A stretch of 20,859 bases of DNA from NCBI GenBank assembly GCA_949745625.1, contig CATJZR010000108.1:1-20859 (forward strand). Reading direction: 5' to 3'. The notes under the pieces are model-generated. The model was given only the letters and a program-made list of their open reading frames with translations, ran no database searches and was not told where the DNA came from. Positions 7,872 to 16,372 of the stretch are shown piece after piece. Each line of letters begins with the position of its first letter. Positions within the stretch are counted from its first letter, which is position 1. The position numbers were made by a program, and so were the translations under genes. This DNA comes from an uncultured Eubacteriales bacterium (lineage in GTDB: Bacteria > Bacillota > Clostridia > Christensenellales > Borkfalkiaceae).

Positions 7872-7874
7872 TTG

Positions 7875-8417
7875 ATGAACAAACTGATTGTAATATCCGG
7901 TCCGTCGGGCGTAGGAAAGGGAACAATAGTCAACGAGCTGTTGAAAAAGGGCGATTACGCTCTCAGTATTTCCTGCACTACGCGTCCGCCCAGAAAGGGT
8001 GAAACGGAAGGGGTTTCATATTTCTTTATAAATCGGGACAAGTTTCTTTCTATGATTGAAGAGGGCGGTTTTCTGGAATACGACAATCATTTCGAAAACT
8101 TCTACGGCACGCCTAAGGACTTCGTTGAAAAGCAGCTGCAAACCAAAAACGTCATTCTCGAAATAGAGGTGAACGGCGCGCTCAATGCAAAAAAGTCATA
8201 CCCGCAGGCAATTTTAATAATGATACTGCCGCCCAGTTTCGACGAATTGAAGTCTCGTCTTGTAGGGCGCGGAACGGAAAATTCGGAAAAAATAGCCAAC
8301 CGTATGAGCCGTATCGATTACGAGCTTTCGCTTCGGGACAAGTACGACTATATTGTGGTGAACGACAACCTTGACAGGGCGGTCGGCGAAATCGAAGAAA
8401 TAATAAAAAATTCTTGA
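7875..8417 (+). CDS. gmk: Guanylate kinase
   Basis: The 180-residue enzyme phosphorylates GMP (and dGMP) with ATP to give GDP. The P-loop GPSGVGKGT is at 9-17, followed by the GMP-binding segment TTRPPRKGETEGVSYFF and a conserved R in the lid (RMSRIDYEL). Length matches the family. The ATG at 7875 lies 6 bases after GGAG (7865-7868), which overlaps the end of yicC; a TTG at 7872 is the in-frame alternative. Co-transcribed with yicC and rpoZ. Confidence 0.96.
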   Translation: MNKLIVISGPSGVGKGTIVNELLKKGDYALSISCTTRPPRKGETEGVSYFFINRDKFLSMIEEGGFLEYDNHFENFYGTPKDFVEKQLQTKNVILEIEVNGALNAKKSYPQAILIMILPPSFDELKSRLVGRGTENSEKIANRMSRIDYELSLRDKYDYIVVNDNLDRAVGEIEEIIKNS

Positions 8418-8430
8418 ACGAGGTAAATAT

Positions 8431-8649
8431 ATGATAAATAATCCTTCGGTCGATATGCTTATCGACAAGCTCGGCGGAGACGAGGCTCCCGCGTCTCGTT
8501 ACTGCCTTTGCGTGGTAGCGGCAAAGCGCGCCCGTCAGATACTCGAGCACCACATGGCGCAGGGACCCAACCCCAACGAATATCTCAAAGAGATTTCGGT
8601 TGCGTGCCGTGAAATTGCCGACGGCAAAATCAAGTATACGAAAGATTAA
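8431..8649 (+). CDS. rpoZ: DNA-directed RNA polymerase omega subunit
   Basis: The 72-residue protein begins MINNPSVDMLIDKLG and contains SRYCLCVVAAKRARQI, the conserved omega core that clamps the C-terminal tail of the beta-prime subunit and helps assemble RNA polymerase. It lies 13 bases after gmk, with GAGGT (8420-8424) as ribosome binding site. Gene order gmk-rpoZ is standard in Firmicutes. Confidence 0.93.
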   Translation: MINNPSVDMLIDKLGGDEAPASRYCLCVVAAKRARQILEHHMAQGPNPNEYLKEISVACREIADGKIKYTKD

Positions 8650-8656
8650 CATTACT

Positions 8657-8681
8657 GCGGTTTTCAGGCAATGAAAACCGC
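8657..8681 (+). terminator. Hairpin between rpoZ and priA
   Basis: GCGGTTTTC (8657-8665) pairs perfectly with GAAAACCGC (8673-8681). The T-rich run after it is poor, so it may be a partial terminator or an mRNA processing or stability element. It marks the place where coaBC is found in many Firmicutes but is absent here. Confidence 0.5.
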
Positions 8682-8705
8682 AATAATTTTCATAGGGGGC
8701 GTAAC

Positions 8706-10874
8706 GTGTTCGCGCAGGTGATAGTGGATATTGCGCACAGTCAGGTGGACAGGGTTTTCGAATATTCCTGTCCCGACGGATTGAAAGCGGGCAGCAGGGT
8801 CAAGGTGCCGTTCGGCGGCAGAAAGATAGACGGCTTCGTCATAGGCGTAAGCCCCGTTTCGTCGTACCCTGCCGACAAGGTCAAGCCCGTTGCGGAGGTC
8901 TTTGACGAGCCGCCCGCGATTATTCCGGAATGTCTTGCGCTTATGGAAAGGATAGCAAGCCGCTACCGCGTGCCCAAAGCCGCGTCGCTTCGGTTGTTCA
9001 TGCCGTCTGAAATGCGCCTTGGCAAGGTGCGTGTATCGGTAAGGCGTTTTGCCCGTTTTGTAAAGGATATTCCGCTGTCGGCGTCTGCGAAAAAGCAGCG
9101 GCAGGCGCTTGAATTTATCGGGAGCGTCGGAGAAGCGGATTACGCCCGCTTTGCGGAGGAGTTCGGCAGGGGCGCGGTTGACGCGCTGGCTGCAAAGGGC
9201 GCGATAGAGGTTGAGGAGCGCAGAATTACCCGCAGCCCGTTTTCCGAGCTTGCGCCCTCCGGCGAAGAGAAAATACTTACCCCCGCGCAGCAGCAGGCGC
9301 TTGAAAGCATAGAGAAATCCGACAAGCGCGTTCACCTTATCCACGGAGTGACCGGCAGCGGCAAAACGGAAATATATTTAAGCGTTATCGCTCGGGAAAT
9401 CGAGCGCGGCAGAACGGCTGTTTTTCTCGTCCCCGAAATATCGCTTACCCCGCAGATGCTGGCTCAGCTGCGCGCCCGTTTCGGCGGCGCGGCTGCGATA
9501 TTGCATAGCGGACTGTCCGCGGGCGAAAAGTTCGACGAGTGGTGGAGGTTGCGTTCGGGCGAGGCGAAAATAGCAATCGGCGCAAGAAGCGCGGTATTTG
9601 CCCCGCTTGAAAATATCGGCGCGATTATTATCGACGAGGAGCACGACGGCTCGTATTCAAGCGAGTCCGCTCCGAGATATTCCACCGTCGATATAGCCAA
9701 ATTACGCGCCGCATATAACGGTGCCAAGCTTATTTTAGGCAGTGCGACGCCTTCGGTTGAAACGTACGCGCGCGCGGTGAACGGCGAGTACAATTTAATA
9801 ACCTTAAAGGAAAGAATAAACGGGAAGCCCCTACCCGAAATAATAATCGCGGATATGACGCGTGAGGTCAAGAGGGGCAACAATACCGCGTTTTCGGCTG
9901 CGCTGAGACAGGAGTTGGACGAAACGCTTAAACGCGGTAGACAGGCAATAATATTTCTCAACCGCCGCGGCTATTCCCGTACGCTTATGTGTCGGGACTG
10001 CGGCTATGTGGCAAAGTGCGAAAACTGCGACGTTTCGCTTACATACCATAGCGAGGAAAACTGTCTGAAATGCCACTACTGCGGCGCGAAGTACCGCATG
10101 GTTACCGCATGTCCCGATTGCGGCGGCGTTCACGTTCTGTACGGCGGTATAGGCACGCAGAGGGTGGTTGCCGACCTCAAAAAGCTTTTTCCCGAGGCGC
10201 GCATTTTAAGAATGGACAACGACACCGTTTCGGGCAAGGACGGGCAGTATAAAATATTAAAGCAGTTTTCAAATAAGGAGGCGGATATTCTCGTCGGAAC
10301 GCAGATGATTGCCAAAGGGCACGATTTCCCTTCCGTAACGCTGGTGGGTATTCTGGACGCCGATATGAGCCTGTATTTTTCCGATTACCGCAGCGGCGAG
10401 CGGACCTTTCAGCTTATCACTCAGGTGTCGGGCAGAAGCGGCCGCGCGGATGAGGCGGGGAAGGTCGTTCTGCAAACGTGCTCGCCGGATAACTACATAC
10501 TTCGCTATGCGGTCAGCTACGACTATAACGGGTTTTTCGAAAACGAAATCGGGCTGCGAAAGGCGACGTCGTTTCCGCCGTACTCGCTTATATGCAGAGT
10601 AATGGTAACATCGGAAAGCAACGACAAGGCGTTGCAGACTTTGAAAGAGGTCTATCTCTCGATAGACAAGCTGCGCGAGGCGCATCCCGACGAGTTTCTG
10701 TTTTTGAATAAAATGCACTCGCCGGTAAAGCGCATACAGGGCAAGCACCGTTATCAGGTGCTTATGCGTCTTACGGGCACGTCGCTTATAGAAAGTATAT
10801 ACGCTGTTGCGGCGGAAAATACGACAGCGGACTGCCTCGTGTACGTAGAGGAAAATCCCGCCAATCTGAGTTAA
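8706..10874 (+). CDS. priA: Primosomal replication restart helicase PriA
   Basis: The product has 722 residues. PriA recognises stalled or broken forks and reloads the replicative helicase. An N-terminal DNA-binding domain (VIVDIAHSQVDRVFEY) precedes a superfamily 2 helicase with Walker A GVTGSGKT (214-221) and Walker B DEEH (310-313). The zinc-binding insert has the eight expected Cys (429, 432, 438, 441, 456, 459, 469, 472) plus one extra, Cys453. Motifs GTQMIAKGHDFP and QVSGRSGR follow. The start is GTG at 8706 after AGGGGG (8694-8699). It follows rpoZ by 56 bases and precedes def. Confidence 0.96.
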   Translation: MFAQVIVDIAHSQVDRVFEYSCPDGLKAGSRVKVPFGGRKIDGFVIGVSPVSSYPADKVKPVAEVFDEPPAIIPECLALMERIASRYRVPKAASLRLFMPSEMRLGKVRVSVRRFARFVKDIPLSASAKKQRQALEFIGSVGEADYARFAEEFGRGAVDALAAKGAIEVEERRITRSPFSELAPSGEEKILTPAQQQALESIEKSDKRVHLIHGVTGSGKTEIYLSVIAREIERGRTAVFLVPEISLTPQMLAQLRARFGGAAAILHSGLSAGEKFDEWWRLRSGEAKIAIGARSAVFAPLENIGAIIIDEEHDGSYSSESAPRYSTVDIAKLRAAYNGAKLILGSATPSVETYARAVNGEYNLITLKERINGKPLPEIIIADMTREVKRGNNTAFSAALRQELDETLKRGRQAIIFLNRRGYSRTLMCRDCGYVAKCENCDVSLTYHSEENCLKCHYCGAKYRMVTACPDCGGVHVLYGGIGTQRVVADLKKLFPEARILRMDNDTVSGKDGQYKILKQFSNKEADILVGTQMIAKGHDFPSVTLVGILDADMSLYFSDYRSGERTFQLITQVSGRSGRADEAGKVVLQTCSPDNYILRYAVSYDYNGFFENEIGLRKATSFPPYSLICRVMVTSESNDKALQTLKEVYLSIDKLREAHPDEFLFLNKMHSPVKRIQGKHRYQVLMRLTGTSLIESIYAVAAENTTADCLVYVEENPANLS

Positions 10875-10899
10875 GATATTACGTTTTAAGGAGTTGTGT

Positions 10900-11361
10900 A
10901 TGGCAAGAAAGTTCGTCGTACAAACGGGAGACCCCGTTTTGAGAGAGAAATGCAGGGAGGTTAAAAGCTTTAATTCCGAGCTTTTTACTCTTCTTGACGA
11001 TATGAAGGAAACCGTCCGCGCCGAGAACGGCGCAGGGCTTGCCGCCCCGCAGATAGGCCTTAATATCCGCGCGGTCGTCGTGGACGTCGAGGAGGGCTTT
11101 TTCGAGCTTGTAAATCCCGTGATACTTGCGACCAAGGGCGAGCAGGTCGGACCCGAAGGCTGCCTTTCGGTCAAGGGTAAGCAGGGCACCGTCGCGCGTC
11201 CTTACAGAGTAAAGGCGGAGTATCGCGACAGGTTCGGCAGAAAACACAAGCTGACAGCCGAGGGCTTTTTTGCCCGCGCGGTCTGTCACGAGCTCGACCA
11301 TCTGGACGGCGTTTTATATACCGACAGGGCAAGCGAAATTCACGATATAGAAGAGGACTGA
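10900..11361 (+). CDS. def: Peptide deformylase
   Basis: The 153-residue metalloenzyme removes the formyl group from the N-terminal Met of new proteins. All three PDF motifs are present: GAGLAAPQIG (44-53), EGCLS (Cys88 is a metal ligand) and HELDH (130-134; His130 and His134 ligands, Glu131 catalytic). The ATG at 10900 is 6 bases after TAAGGAG (10887-10893); a TTG two codons upstream touches that site and is rejected. Two bases separate it from fmt, its partner in the formylation cycle. Confidence 0.96.
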   Translation: MARKFVVQTGDPVLREKCREVKSFNSELFTLLDDMKETVRAENGAGLAAPQIGLNIRAVVVDVEEGFFELVNPVILATKGEQVGPEGCLSVKGKQGTVARPYRVKAEYRDRFGRKHKLTAEGFFARAVCHELDHLDGVLYTDRASEIHDIEED

Positions 11362-11363
11362 TT

Positions 11364-12275
11364 ATGAAGATAGTATTTGCGGGTTCGCCCGAATATGCCG
11401 TCCCCGCGCTTAAAGCTTTACACGAACGCTACGGAGTTGCGGCTGTGATAACGCAGCCCGACAAGCCCGTCGGCAGAAAAAAAACGCTTACCCCGACGGG
11501 GGTTAAAACGACCGCGCTCGCGCTCGGTCTTCCGGTGTACGATTTCGAAAAAATCAGAAACAACGTGGACGTGGTCAAGTCTATCGGCGCGGATATAATG
11601 ATAACCTGCGCGTACGGACAGCTTTTAACGCAGGAAGTTTTGGACTGTTTTCCCTCGGGTGTGTGGAATCTGCACGCTTCGCTGTTGCCCAAATTTCGCG
11701 GTGCGTCGCCCATTCAGTCGGCGATACTTGCTGGTGAAACACATACGGGCGTGACCGTTATGCGTACCGAGCTTTCGCTCGATACGGGCGATATTCTGCT
11801 GGTAAAAAGATGTGAAATAGGATATAAAAACTGCGCGGAACTCTCCGCGGTTTTGTCGCAGCTTTCTGCGGAGGCGGCGGTCGAAGCGGTGAAGCTTATA
11901 GAAGCGGGAAACCCGCAGCTTCTCGTTCAGGACGAGGCGCAAGCGACGTTCTGTAAAAAAATCACGAAGGAAGGCTGCGCCATCGATTTTAGCCGTTCGG
12001 CGCAGGATATATGCCGATTAGTGCGTGCAATGAACCCCGAGCCGTACGCATACTGCCACCTTAACGGCAGCGTTGTAAACGTGTTGAATGCAGAGCCTTC
12101 CGATGCTGCGGGCGCGGAGGGAGAGGTGATTTCCGCAGATAAGCGCGGAATTACTGTCGGATGCGGCGACGGCGCTGTAAATATAACCGTGTTGCAGCTT
12201 GCGGGCGGCAGGGCAATGACCGCCGCGGACTGTGTAAACGGCAGAAAGATAAAGGCTGGGGACAGGCTTGACTAA
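11364..12275 (+). CDS. fmt: Methionyl-tRNA formyltransferase
   Basis: The 303-residue enzyme formylates initiator Met-tRNA with 10-formyl-tetrahydrofolate. The N-terminal Rossmann-type domain starts MKIVFAGSPEYAVPAL. Catalytic residues are all there: Asn102 and His104 in NLHASLLPKFRG and Asp140 in SLDTGDIL. A C-terminal tRNA-binding barrel follows from about residue 205. AAGAGG (11351-11356) is the ribosome binding site. The last 8 bases overlap rsmB. Confidence 0.96.
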   Translation: MKIVFAGSPEYAVPALKALHERYGVAAVITQPDKPVGRKKTLTPTGVKTTALALGLPVYDFEKIRNNVDVVKSIGADIMITCAYGQLLTQEVLDCFPSGVWNLHASLLPKFRGASPIQSAILAGETHTGVTVMRTELSLDTGDILLVKRCEIGYKNCAELSAVLSQLSAEAAVEAVKLIEAGNPQLLVQDEAQATFCKKITKEGCAIDFSRSAQDICRLVRAMNPEPYAYCHLNGSVVNVLNAEPSDAAGAEGEVISADKRGITVGCGDGAVNITVLQLAGGRAMTAADCVNGRKIKAGDRLD

Positions 12276-13485
12276 TCCTCTGTGCGACCCCTATCTGATA
12301 CTTACAAAGGTTTATAAGGACGGCAAGTATTTAAAGCAGGCGATAGCCGAAACTCCTATAGAGCCGCTTAACAAGGCGCGAACGGTAAAAATTTGCTACG
12401 GCGTGCTGGAAAAGGATATTTACCTCGGCTATATTATCGGGGCAAATGCGTCTAAACCGCCCAAAACCCCCGTAAAAATCATACTTAAAATAGCGCTGTA
12501 TATGCTTGAATTTATGGACAAGCACGACTATATGGTGGTGGACAGCGCGGTAGAGCTTATGAAAAAGGCGGGTAAAGACGGAGCGGCGGGCTTCGTCAAC
12601 GCGTTTCTGCGCTCGTACAAAATACCGCCGTTTCCCGAAAAGGCGGACGAAAGACTCTCTATAGAATGCAGCGCCCCGCTATGGCTTGTAAAAAAAATAA
12701 AGCGTAGCTACAAGGGCGAGGCGGCGGAAATACTTAACGCGCAAAGCGGGGGTGTCTGCGTAAGGTTTGAAAGAAACGCGGAAAAATACCTTTCGAAGCC
12801 GCATACCGACACGCCGTTTAAGGATACGTATATCTTTAAAAACTTTGTGCGGGACGAAGGATTCGACAGGGGCGAATATACCTTTCAGTCGGTGGGTTCC
12901 GTCGCAATTTGTTCGGCAATATCTCCGTGTGAAAGCCTACTCGACGCCTGTGCTGCACCGGGCGGTAAGTCTGTTTTGCTTTCGAAAAAGTGTAAAGAGG
13001 TCACCGCGTGCGAGCTGCACGCCCACCGCGTGGAGCTTATCAAAGCGTACGCCGTAAGAATGGGCGCGAAACTTACCGCGGTGCAAGCCGACTCGTCATT
13101 GTTTAATCCGGAATTTGAAAACGCGTTCGACGCAGTGCTGTGCGACGTCCCGTGTTCGGGTACGGGGGTTATCAACGAAAACCCCGATATTAAGCTTTTC
13201 AGAAAGGAAGAGGACGTTGCGTCATTAAACAAAATCCAGATTGCAATTCTTGAAAACTGTTCGCGCTACGTTAAAAGCGGCGGAGCGCTGTATTATTCGA
13301 CTTGTTCGATTCTGCCCGAAGAAAACGACAGTATAGTTTATTCGTTTTTGGAAAGGCACTCGGAGTTTAAACTTGAAATCCCCGAAAGTCCGCTTGCTCA
13401 CCGTAAGACGAAATTCGGCTTGCAATTTTTGCCCCATATCTCTCTCGGCGCGGGATTTTTCGTGACCGAATTCACAAAAAAATGA
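12268..13485 (+). CDS. rsmB: 16S rRNA m5C967 methyltransferase RsmB (Sun/Fmu)
   Basis: The 405-residue protein has an N-terminal NusB-like RNA-binding domain (to about residue 140) and a C-terminal SAM-dependent methyltransferase domain. The SAM site is DACAAPGGKS (226-235). Both catalytic Cys of RNA m5C enzymes are present: Cys296 in DVPCSGTGV and Cys346 in STCSILPEEN. The start is a TTG at 12268 inside the end of fmt, after GGGGAC (12258-12263); no better in-frame ATG was seen nearby. Its stop overlaps the rlmN start as ATGA, so translation is coupled. Confidence 0.93.
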   Translation: MTNPLCDPYLILTKVYKDGKYLKQAIAETPIEPLNKARTVKICYGVLEKDIYLGYIIGANASKPPKTPVKIILKIALYMLEFMDKHDYMVVDSAVELMKKAGKDGAAGFVNAFLRSYKIPPFPEKADERLSIECSAPLWLVKKIKRSYKGEAAEILNAQSGGVCVRFERNAEKYLSKPHTDTPFKDTYIFKNFVRDEGFDRGEYTFQSVGSVAICSAISPCESLLDACAAPGGKSVLLSKKCKEVTACELHAHRVELIKAYAVRMGAKLTAVQADSSLFNPEFENAFDAVLCDVPCSGTGVINENPDIKLFRKEEDVASLNKIQIAILENCSRYVKSGGALYYSTCSILPEENDSIVYSFLERHSEFKLEIPESPLAHRKTKFGLQFLPHISLGAGFFVTEFTKK

Positions 13486-14519
13486 AAAAGATTTTACAGG
13501 ATTTAAGCTTTTCGGAGCTTGAAAATTTAATTGAGGAATACGGCGAAAAGAAGTTCCGTGCGCAACAGCTTTATACGGGGCTTATGCAGGGTAAAAAAAT
13601 TTCCGCAATAAATATTCCGTCGCTCCTACGCGGAAAGCTTTTGGAGGAATACGAGGACGAACCCGTTAAAATCATAAAGACGCTGACCTCTGCCGACGGT
13701 ACCGAAAAGTACCTCTTTTCGCTTGCCGACGGAAATATCATAGAGGGCGTGTTTATGAAATATAAGTACGGCAACACGCAGTGCGTTTCAACGCAGGTCG
13801 GTTGCCGTATGGGTTGCAAGTTCTGCGCAAGCACGCTCGGCGGTCTTGTACGCAATCTGACTTCGGGTGAAATTCTCTGTCAGGTGCTTGCCGTCAACGC
13901 GCTCCGCTCCGAGGGGAACAAGCGCGGCGTTACCAACGTCGTTTTGATGGGCAGCGGCGAACCGCTCGATAATTTTGACAACACCCTGAAATTTCTGAAA
14001 AATGTTTCCGCGGAAGGCGGTATCGGGATTTCACCGCGCAATATATCGCTGTCAACGTGCGGGATAGTTCCCAAAATCTATGAATTGGCGGACGCGGGTC
14101 TGCCCGTTAATTTAACAATATCGCTCCATCAGACTACGGACGAGGGGCGGGCGCGCACAATGCCGATAGCCAAAAAATATTCCATTGCCGAAGTTTTGAA
14201 GGCGTGCGGGTATTACTTTGACAAGACGGGCAGAAGATATATTTTCGAATATTCGCTGATAGACGGCGAAAATGCGTCTAAGGAAAACGCGGACGGGCTT
14301 ATAAAACTTTTAAAGGGCAAACCGTGTCACGTCAATCTGATAAGGTTGAACGAGGTTAAGGAACGCACGCTTAAAGCCCTTTCAGACAAGCAGGCTTACG
14401 CGTTTGCGGCAATGCTTGAAAAGGGCGGACTTTCCGCAACGGTTCGCAGAAGTATGGGCGCGGACATAGGCGGCGCTTGCGGACAACTGCGCGCAAGCTT
14501 TATTGAAACAAATAACTAA
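13482..14519 (+). CDS. rlmN: Dual-specificity 23S rRNA/tRNA adenine-C2 methyltransferase RlmN
   Basis: The 345-residue radical-SAM enzyme makes m2A2503 in 23S rRNA and m2A37 in some tRNAs. The [4Fe-4S] motif CRMGCKFC gives Cys108, Cys112 and Cys115. The methyl-carrying Cys is probably Cys333 in GACGQL, and the conserved upstream Cys is Cys101. MGSGEPLDNFDN matches the family GEPL motif. The ATG overlaps the rsmB stop by 4 bases. The gene is complete, yet what follows it is not the usual prpC-prkC-rsgA. Confidence 0.95.
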   Translation: MKKILQDLSFSELENLIEEYGEKKFRAQQLYTGLMQGKKISAINIPSLLRGKLLEEYEDEPVKIIKTLTSADGTEKYLFSLADGNIIEGVFMKYKYGNTQCVSTQVGCRMGCKFCASTLGGLVRNLTSGEILCQVLAVNALRSEGNKRGVTNVVLMGSGEPLDNFDNTLKFLKNVSAEGGIGISPRNISLSTCGIVPKIYELADAGLPVNLTISLHQTTDEGRARTMPIAKKYSIAEVLKACGYYFDKTGRRYIFEYSLIDGENASKENADGLIKLLKGKPCHVNLIRLNEVKERTLKALSDKQAYAFAAMLEKGGLSATVRRSMGADIGGACGQLRASFIETNN

Positions 14520-14748
14520 CCGCGCATACGAGAATAGGGAAATAAAAATACAAAGGTTTAAGGCTGAAATAGACAGCGAAACTTATACGTTAAACGATAT
14601 TCTTTACGTAAGCACAAGTTATGAAAAAGTAAATAACCTATGGTGGATTTTGCTTTTGTCTATCGGCTTGCCTGTGATAGTAATTGCAGTGATTTTAACT
14701 TTTGTTTTGTTAAAATTAAAAAATAAAAATGAAACCATAAAGGAGTAA
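14503..14748 (+). pseudogene. Probable 5'-truncated membrane-protein gene fused to the rlmN end
   Basis: The open frame has 81 codons from a TTG that overlaps rlmN by 17 bases and has no ribosome binding site; no ATG is in frame. What is left reads as the C-terminal part of a small membrane protein: a short hydrophilic stretch, one TM segment (about 46-71, LWWILLLSIGLPVIVIAVIL) and a charged tail. The next gene has the same ending (TM then Lys/Glu/Asn tail) plus a first TM segment, which this one lacks. Its stop is one base before the next ATG, and its last codons hold that gene's AAGGAG, so the pair once was, or is, an operon. AT-rich unlike rlmN. It could instead be a real single-TM protein with a TTG start. 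Confidence 0.5.
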
Positions 14749-14749
14749 T

Positions 14750-15223
14750 ATGAAAAAGGTAAAAAGCAGTGAAAAAAAGAAATTTATTATTTATTGGCCC
14801 GCTGTAATAGGTTTTATCATTTTAATAATTACGTTTACTTGTGTAGATGCTTTTTTCTTTCGAGTGTTTGAAAAGTGGGATAAAACTGAAATAATTTATG
14901 TTGAAGAAACAAACTTCCCGGAGAGAAGAATTGTAACTTTTGTGGTTGATAATATAACGTACAGAGAAAACGTTTATTATTACGTCAACGGCAATGCGCC
15001 CGTACCGGGGACGCCGAGTAAAGGGCAGTATTATATTGAATATCTTGTAAGCAATCCGTCGAAGTGTATGTGGAATAGAAAAGAAGCGACGATAATTTTC
15101 ACAGTCGCAGATTGTTTTCTAATTATTATTTTTGTGCCGGCGTTGTTTCTTTGGAACAGAGAACTACATAAAAAACAAGAGAAAAAATTGAACAATGAGG
15201 ATAAAGAAAAAGTTAAATCGTAA
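14750..15223 (+). CDS. Two-TM membrane protein of unknown function
   Basis: I do not recognise this 157-residue protein. TM1 is about 12-37 and TM2 about 113-135, with a loop of some 75 residues that is probably extracellular (IVTFVVDNITYRENVYYYVNG, then a stretch rich in Tyr, Pro and Gly) and short Lys-rich ends inside. The architecture resembles DUF3592-like proteins, but that is a weak guess. The ATG follows AAGGAG (14740-14745), located within the preceding ORF. It is AT-rich compared with the core genes, has no clear terminator after it, and sits in the place of prpC-prkC-rsgA. Confidence 0.65.
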   Translation: MKKVKSSEKKKFIIYWPAVIGFIILIITFTCVDAFFFRVFEKWDKTEIIYVEETNFPERRIVTFVVDNITYRENVYYYVNGNAPVPGTPSKGQYYIEYLVSNPSKCMWNRKEATIIFTVADCFLIIIFVPALFLWNRELHKKQEKKLNNEDKEKVKS

Positions 15224-15275
15224 GACTAATAACTTTAATAAACTTACATAAAGCAAGCTTTTTGGAGGGCGAACA

Positions 15276-15707
15276 ATGTTAATAGCAATAATAGGCGAAA
15301 GCTGTACCGGCAAGTCGACGCTTGCCGACCGGCTTAAAGACGATTTAAACGCGCAGGTATATACCGGCAAGGACTATCTGCGGCTTGCCAAAGGTCAGAC
15401 GGAGGCGGAAGCGGTTTTTAAAAATTTGCTCGAAAATTCTGTAAACGGTGAAAACGTCATTTACGTAATAAACGAAAGCGAGCATTTGCGACTGTTGCCC
15501 GAGGGCTGTTTTAAAGTACTCTTAACAGCCGAGCTTGCCGTCATAAAGGAAAGGTTTGCTGCGCGTATGCGCGGAATTCTTCCGCCGCCCGTTGCCTCTA
15601 TGCTTGAAAAGGGGCACGGAAGGTTTGACGGCATTGAATGTGATTTTCGCTACGGCGCGGATTACGAAGCTTTGGTAAAGGCAATCAGGGGGAAGTATGG
15701 CAATTAA
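15276..15707 (+). CDS. Small P-loop kinase-like protein
   Basis: The 143-residue protein starts with a Walker A motif, GESCTGKST (7-15), after a hydrophobic beta strand, as in adenylate/shikimate-kinase-like P-loop proteins. A second strand, NVIYVINE near 60-66, could be the Walker B strand though it has no classic Asp. RFAARMRGILPPPV, in the second half, looks like a nucleotide-kinase lid with several Arg. Substrate unknown. GGAGGG (15264-15269) is a strong ribosome binding site. The last 11 bases overlap rpe, so the two are co-translated. It occupies the slot where the GTPase gene rsgA usually precedes rpe, but is not RsgA: no circularly permuted GTPase motifs and no zinc domain. Confidence 0.7.
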   Translation: MLIAIIGESCTGKSTLADRLKDDLNAQVYTGKDYLRLAKGQTEAEAVFKNLLENSVNGENVIYVINESEHLRLLPEGCFKVLLTAELAVIKERFAARMRGILPPPVASMLEKGHGRFDGIECDFRYGADYEALVKAIRGKYGN

Positions 15708-16365
15708 AATCGCGCCGTCGATACTTTCGGCGGACTTTTCCCGAATGGGCGCGGCGGTCAAGATGTTGGAGGACTGCGGCGCGGATATGATTCACTGCGA
15801 CGTTATGGACGGTAGCTTCGTCGCGCCGATAACCTTCGGCGCGCAGATGGTAAAAAACATCCGTCCGTGGACCGGACTTCCGCTCGACGTTCATCTTATG
15901 ATTGAACACCCGAAATCGCAGATTAAATTTTTTGCGGAGGCGGGCGCGGATATTATAACCGTGCATTACGGCGCGTGTGCGAAAATTTCTCAAACATATC
16001 TGAGGGAAACGCTTGAAGAGATAAAGTCGTTTGGCGTAAAATGCGGGGCGGTAGTCAATCCGGACGTGCCCGTGGAAAATATTTTTTCCGTGTTTCCGCT
16101 GTGCGATATGGTGCTTTTGATGTCGGTATTCCCCGGCTACGGCGGTCAGAAATATATCGAAGAGGTTACCGCGAAAATCACAAAGGCGCGGGGATATGCC
16201 TGTTCGATAGGCAAGCCTAATATGGATATAGAGGTTGATGGCGGGGTAACGGAGGCAAACTGCGCCGAAATCATAAAAGCGGGGGCGAACGTCCTCGTTG
16301 CAGGCAGCGCGGTGTTCAACTCGCCCGATGCGTCGGTAACAATAGCAAAGCTGCGCGGCATATAA
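15697..16365 (+). CDS. rpe: Ribulose-phosphate 3-epimerase
   Basis: The 222-residue TIM barrel interconverts D-ribulose 5-phosphate and D-xylulose 5-phosphate in the pentose phosphate pathway. Metal and catalytic residues are present: Ser8 region SILSADF, His33 and Asp35 in HCDVMDG, His66 in DVHLM, and the Asp in EVDGGV. The phosphate loop AGSAVF is near the end. The usual MSVNPGFGGQ reads MSVFPGYGGQ. Ribosome binding site AGGGGG (15687-15692) lies in the upstream gene, which it overlaps by 11 bases. Confidence 0.96.
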   Translation: MAIKIAPSILSADFSRMGAAVKMLEDCGADMIHCDVMDGSFVAPITFGAQMVKNIRPWTGLPLDVHLMIEHPKSQIKFFAEAGADIITVHYGACAKISQTYLRETLEEIKSFGVKCGAVVNPDVPVENIFSVFPLCDMVLLMSVFPGYGGQKYIEEVTAKITKARGYACSIGKPNMDIEVDGGVTEANCAEIIKAGANVLVAGSAVFNSPDASVTIAKLRGI

Positions 16366-16372
16366 TGGCAGT

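Noticed and set aside
8664..9344. 226-codon minus-strand ORF
   Set aside because: Antisense to priA, basic low-complexity translation, no start signal.
10269..11189. 306-codon minus-strand ORF
   Set aside because: Antisense to the end of priA and def, both of which have complete motifs.
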